Assembly (NCBI GenBank): GCA_003978455.1
Contig: QNZT01000004.1
Coordinates: 1-9,006, forward strand
Reading direction: 5' to 3'
Length of the DNA: 9,006 bases
DNA from: Sulfurospirillum sp.
Lineage (GTDB): Bacteria; Campylobacterota; Campylobacteria; Campylobacterales; QNZT01
Shown here: positions 6,775-9,006 of the stretch, piece after piece
How positions within the stretch are numbered: position 1 is the first letter of the stretch
Layout of the letters: every line of letters begins with the position of its first letter
Notes under the pieces: model-generated
What the model was told of the DNA's origin: nothing
The model's input: the letters and a program-made list of their open reading frames with translations, nothing else
The model's database searches: none
Translations under genes and position numbers: made by a program

Positions 6775-7577
6775 CCTTCACTCCTTCTTACTATAATCTC
6801 TACTCTTCTGTTCTCTATATTTGCCGGATCATCGATAATCGGATAGGCGTCGGCATATCCAACGCTATCTATCACAACCGCAGAAAGTTTACGCTTCAGA
6901 TATGATGCGACATCAAACGCCATCTTTTCACTCATATCCGGTACACTTCCTGATTCTGTATGACCTTCAACTACTAGCGTATAGGGATAATCGATCGATG
7001 TAAGTTTCTCGGCGATGGCATCCAAAACCCTCTCATTCTCCGGTGTCAGTCCCTCACTGTGCCGAAAGAAGGGAACTGAACGCAATAGCGTACGAATCTC
7101 GCTGTTCACACTCTCAGTAGTCTCTGTATTGACTTCGATATCGGGAACAACACGCTTCTGTACTTCAATATCTGATAAAGCCTTTGCCTGCACATCATCA
7201 GACATCCCGGTAATTTGCGACGGCTGTTGTGTGACATCAACCGGTACAGATTCTCTCTCCTGCTCTGTCAGAGTTTGCGGAGTCTTTTTTTCTGGCTGCT
7301 CTGTTTGGACTTTATACTCTTTATACTCTGTCTGGACTTTATGCGCCTGCATCGACTGAAGAAGCTCACGGCTCTCACTATTGATCCGGTCAGTCAGATC
7401 TTTGACAGCCGATGCTTCCATCACGACCTGATCATCACTTATCGGCGTCAGCGAAATAGTCCCCTGAGTGAAATTTTGCAGTAGTCTCTGAATATCCGCA
7501 CCCAGAAAGATGACGATAAAAAGCACCAAAACGCTACTTCCAATCACCCCAAAGACCTGTATCTGTCTGCTCTGCAT
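6771..7577 (-). CDS. Inner-membrane-anchored OmpA-domain protein with divergent binding site
   Basis: The protein (268 residues from the chosen ATG) has a MotB-like layout: a short cytoplasmic end, one membrane helix (about 7-26, QVFGVIGSSVLVLFIVIFLG), a long polar linker (about 40-160) rich in Q, T and E, and a C-terminal OmpA domain (about 165-265). The OmpA domain shows LTPENERVLDAIAEKL, VVEGHTESG (202-210) and ENRRVEIIV (255-263). OmpA domains normally bind diaminopimelate in peptidoglycan through an Asp in GHTD and an Arg 15 residues later. Here the first is Glu208 and the aligned Arg position appears to be Met219, with a shorter loop between. The membrane helix lacks the proton-carrying Asp of MotB, so it is not a flagellar stator. 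Start choice: ATG at 7577-7575 has AAAGAG six nt upstream; an upstream in-frame TTG at 7592 adds five residues but lacks a good site. It overlaps the coiled-coil gene by 4 bp. Confidence 0.85.
   Translation of the reverse strand: MQSRQIQVFGVIGSSVLVLFIVIFLGADIQRLLQNFTQGTISLTPISDDQVVMEASAVKDLTDRINSESRELLQSMQAHKVQTEYKEYKVQTEQPEKKTPQTLTEQERESVPVDVTQQPSQITGMSDDVQAKALSDIEVQKRVVPDIEVNTETTESVNSEIRTLLRSVPFFRHSEGLTPENERVLDAIAEKLTSIDYPYTLVVEGHTESGSVPDMSEKMAFDVASYLKRKLSAVVIDSVGYADAYPIIDDPANIENRRVEIIVRRSEG
7301..7342 (-). repeat. Small tandem duplication in the OmpA-protein linker
   Basis: Two adjacent copies of a 9-bp unit, TTTATACTC (7311-7319 and 7320-7328), are flanked by two near-identical 15-mers, CTGTTTGGACTTTAT (7301-7315) and CTGTCTGGACTTTAT (7328-7342), 27 bp apart. 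In the protein this gives KVQTE-YKEY-KVQTE (about residues 80-93). The unit is a multiple of three, so it changes linker length without breaking the frame, as expected of a flexible periplasmic spacer. Confidence 0.7.
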
Positions 7578-7618
7578 ACCTAACTCTTTCAATCATTACT
7601 CAATAAAAAATGTGTGTA

Positions 7619-7624
7619 ATTATA
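7619..7624 (-). promoter_or_regulatory. Predicted -10 box for the OmpA/coiled-coil operon
   Basis: The minus strand reads TATAAT at 7624-7619, preceded by CTG, with transcription expected near 7612 and a leader of about 35 nt to the ATG at 7577. No good -35 hexamer is visible 16-18 bp upstream, which is common in Campylobacterota. It is the only perfect -10 box well placed for this first gene of the minus-strand block. Confidence 0.45.
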
Positions 7625-7673
7625 CAGTAAAGAAGACCATTATCGTACTAAAAAAAATTAAACTTTGTCTATT

Positions 7674-7693
7674 AAATTATAATTTTATAATTT
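7674..7693. repeat. 20-bp AT inverted repeat in the divergent intergenic region
   Basis: AAATTATAA and TTATAATTT form a perfect 9-bp inverted repeat around a 2-bp centre. It lies between the divergently transcribed OmpA-domain gene and the 110-residue gene, upstream of both predicted promoters (about 50-60 bp from the minus-strand -10 box and about 70-85 bp from the plus-strand one). It can also be read as an 8-bp tandem repeat of TTATAATT (7677-7692). It could be a shared operator, but the whole sequence is A and T, so chance is a serious alternative. Confidence 0.35.
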
Positions 7694-7760
7694 CTGAAAC
7701 AAAGTTAATTTACATTAGAATTTTTAATAAGTTTTAAGAGTTCGCACAGTTAAAAATCGA

Positions 7761-7794
7761 TATAATTTCTTGTGTAAATAAAATTTTTAAGGAG
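7761..7794 (+). promoter_or_regulatory. Predicted -10 box and ribosome-binding site of the 110-residue gene
   Basis: A perfect TATAAT at 7761-7766 is followed by a likely start of transcription near 7773. AAGGAG at 7789-7794 sits five nt before the ATG at 7800. No clear -35 box is present. The strong -10 box and strong ribosome-binding site suggest that the short gene is well expressed. Confidence 0.55.
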
Positions 7795-7799
7795 TTTAT

Positions 7800-8132
7800 A
7801 TGGTACAGCTTGAGAATGATGGGTTTTTGATTCAGTTAGGCTATCCTGCCAACCAGGCAAACAAAGAAAAATTGAATAAAGTGATCGAAAATACAGACGG
7901 CTTTGAGTATCTTGAAAAGCATGTTATCCAGCTGAACGATACCCTCAAATCAATGCAAACCTATGTGACACTCTCCAACAACAAAAATCTTCTCAAAATC
8001 AAAAAAGATATCTCTTCCGAAGAGATTGAAAAAAGTGTCGATGAAATTGTACAGAGCTGGGCTCAGAAATATAAAGTGCAGTTGATCTATCAGCCGCAGA
8101 ACAATAGTTACTATATCAGAGGCAGAGTCTGA
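7800..8132 (+). CDS. Small conserved-looking cytoplasmic protein, function unknown
   Basis: A 110-residue protein that I do not recognise. It has no signal peptide, membrane helix or metal-binding cluster, so it is probably soluble and cytoplasmic. The N-terminal part begins MVQLENDGFLIQLGYPANQANKEKL; the middle (about 24-80) is mostly helical and charged (KHVIQLNDTLKSMQTYV, KDISSEEIEKSVDEIV). The end alternates like a short beta-hairpin (YKVQLIYQPQNNSYYIRGRV). It is unlikely to be a spurious reading frame: it has a perfect -10 box, AAGGAG at ideal spacing, codon use like its neighbours and a hairpin after the stop. It is transcribed alone, divergent from the OmpA-domain operon, and separated from the next gene by 219 bp with a further promoter. 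Nothing in the context gives a function. Confidence 0.82.
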   Translation: MVQLENDGFLIQLGYPANQANKEKLNKVIENTDGFEYLEKHVIQLNDTLKSMQTYVTLSNNKNLLKIKKDISSEEIEKSVDEIVQSWAQKYKVQLIYQPQNNSYYIRGRV

Positions 8133-8154
8133 TAGACAATCCACTATCCGATCG

Positions 8155-8200
8155 GGAAGAGAAACAGGCACTTCTCTTCCACAAACATCTCTTCCTGCCT
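8155..8200 (+). terminator. Strong hairpin with an alternative pairing after the 110-residue gene
   Basis: GGAAGAGAA (8155-8163) pairs perfectly with TTCTCTTCC (8172-8180) around an 8-nt loop, 22 bp after the stop codon. No U tract follows directly; the next T-rich stretch is near 8202-8222. The 8-mer TCTCTTCC occurs again at 8188-8195, so the same left arm can pair with either copy, and AGGCA (8166-8170) can pair with TGCCT (8196-8200) to extend the second fold. It probably ends or protects the transcript, although it is not a classic intrinsic terminator. Confidence 0.45.
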
Positions 8201-8325
8201 CTATTTAAGACTTCTCTATTTTAGGGTTACAGACGCTCAACTCATCATAACTGTTCCAAAAATTCACACTGACAATTTTTTTTTACTTATTAGACAAAAT
8301 AAATTAAATCGGTAACTTTTTATTG

Positions 8326-8345
8326 TATAATACTCATAATAGGAG
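8326..8345 (+). promoter_or_regulatory. Predicted promoter and ribosome-binding site of the CYTH-like gene
   Basis: A perfect TATAAT lies at 8326-8331, followed closely by AGGAG (8341-8345) six nt before the ATG at 8352. Transcription would start near 8338, leaving a very short leader of about 14 nt that only just includes the ribosome-binding site. No clear -35 box is visible. A run of nine T (8276-8284) upstream has no obvious stem before it and may simply be part of the AT-rich gap. Confidence 0.5.
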
Positions 8346-8351
8346 TATTTC

Positions 8352-9006
8352 ATGCATAAAGAGTACAGACGTTTTCTTCTAAGAAAAGAGGTTGTATCGA
8401 TATTGAAAGATCTGCAAACAAAGGTTTATCCGTCAGATATTTTCTTCACTAAAGTCAAACTGTGCAGGGAGACAAAATATATTCATACTCACAACAGCTA
8501 TCATAAAGTGATACAAAGAGGACTGGAACCTGCAAAGAGCGTTATATACAAGCCTGTTAGCAAAAAAAAATTTAAACAGAAAAAAAAGAAGCGAAAAGGC
8601 GCACCTATTCGTCTGGATGATTATCTGTTAAAACTCGAAACATGCACCGTCCACATCGAAGCGTATCATCGCCATCTCAAAGGTCTTTACATCCTTATAG
8701 TCCCGGACAACTGTTTCACTCATGAAACATCAAAAAAGCTTCATGATACTTACATCGGAAAGTATATCGAATCAGATGTTAGCAACGATCCGAGATATGA
8801 ACAAAAGTATCTCACACTTTTCGGAAATCCGTCCAGAAATCCATACAATATATATACTATTTTCAAAGATCTCGAACAAAAACGTATCGCCTCCGCAACA
8901 GAGGTTATCACCAAAGAGATGAAAAGTGCCGATGCTGTGCGTATCTATCTTTATGATAAATATATTTTACTTCTTGATACTGTAAAAACGTTACAAAACG
9001 ATACCG
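8352..9006 (+). CDS. CYTH-like (possibly CYTH-CHAD) protein, degenerate, cut by right edge
   Basis: 218 codons are visible and the frame is still open at the window end. I read it as a divergent CYTH-type (triphosphate tunnel) domain. The N-terminus EYRRFLL resembles the EIERKFLL start of CYTH proteins; HIEAYHRHLKGLYILIVPD (101-119) fits the family's 'iElD.f.g.l.GL...EvEF' strand pair; and YIGKYIESDVSNDPRYEQKYL (134-154) fits the closing 'wlg.EVT.d.rY.N..La' segment. CYTH enzymes hydrolyse triphosphates or polyphosphate, using an ExExK motif and several tunnel charges. By my alignment both glutamates of ExExK are displaced here and several strand residues are changed, so catalysis may be lost. 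A lysine run, KKKFKQKKKKRK (71-82), is unusual. Residues after about 165 are helical and could begin a CHAD domain, which often follows CYTH, but this is uncertain. The start has AGGAG at good spacing. Confidence 0.5.
   Translation, partial: MHKEYRRFLLRKEVVSILKDLQTKVYPSDIFFTKVKLCRETKYIHTHNSYHKVIQRGLEPAKSVIYKPVSKKKFKQKKKKRKGAPIRLDDYLLKLETCTVHIEAYHRHLKGLYILIVPDNCFTHETSKKLHDTYIGKYIESDVSNDPRYEQKYLTLFGNPSRNPYNIYTIFKDLEQKRIASATEVITKEMKSADAVRIYLYDKYILLLDTVKTLQNDT

Noticed and set aside
6771..7577. MotB-type flagellar stator subunit
   Set aside because: The topology fits, but the membrane helix lacks the essential aspartate and there is no MotA gene next to it; the neighbour is a coiled-coil protein.
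7674..7693. PerR or Fur box
   Set aside because: The arms are in the opposite order to the PerR consensus and lack the GATAAT pattern of Fur boxes; the similarity is only AT content.
8276..8284. T9 run as the U tract of an intrinsic terminator
   Set aside because: No stable stem can be found directly upstream on the plus strand, so it is treated as part of an AT-rich gap.

Overview
This window looks like chromosomal DNA of an environmental member of the Campylobacterota (former Epsilonproteobacteria), of the Sulfurovum/Sulfurimonas kind. Three things suggest this: the protein styles (a Campylobacter-like Ddl with an EINPIPGS motif, and a FapA/DUF342 protein beside ruvA and ddl), AT-rich gaps with good -10 boxes but poor -35 boxes, and frequent GTG starts. 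I see no rRNA, tRNA, CRISPR array, insertion sequence or phage gene. The genus is an inference and was not checked against any database.

Layout. Positions 1-499 (minus) hold the start of a DUF481-type outer-membrane protein that runs off the left edge. From 7577 down to 622 six genes lie head to tail on the minus strand: an OmpA-domain inner-membrane-anchored protein, a one-pass membrane coiled-coil protein overlapping it by 4 bp, a YyaL/DUF255 thioredoxin-fold protein, a FapA/DUF342 protein, ruvA (Holliday-junction binding) and ddl (D-alanine-D-alanine ligase). A probable promoter lies ahead of the first gene, and another ahead of the DUF255 gene, so there are at least two likely transcription units. 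On the plus strand, divergent from this block, are a 110-residue protein of unknown family (7800-8132) and, after a gap with a strong hairpin, the first 218 residues of a protein that resembles a degenerate CYTH domain (8352 to the right edge).

How the genes fit together. ddl makes the D-Ala-D-Ala dipeptide for peptidoglycan. The OmpA-domain protein, its coiled-coil partner and the DUF481 protein are envelope proteins, and ruvA belongs to recombination repair. The ddl-ruvA-DUF342 order resembles what I remember from Campylobacter genomes, so I read it as conserved housekeeping synteny rather than a functional pathway. The DUF255 gene and the OmpA/coiled-coil pair upstream are the less ordinary part.

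I found no clear-cut undescribed system. The best candidates for a second look are the DUF255 protein with a signal-peptide-like N-terminus, the OmpA domain that appears to have lost both peptidoglycan-binding residues, and the CYTH-like protein with altered active-site residues and a lysine-rich insert. Also worth checking are several palindromes and hairpins in the intergenic gaps.
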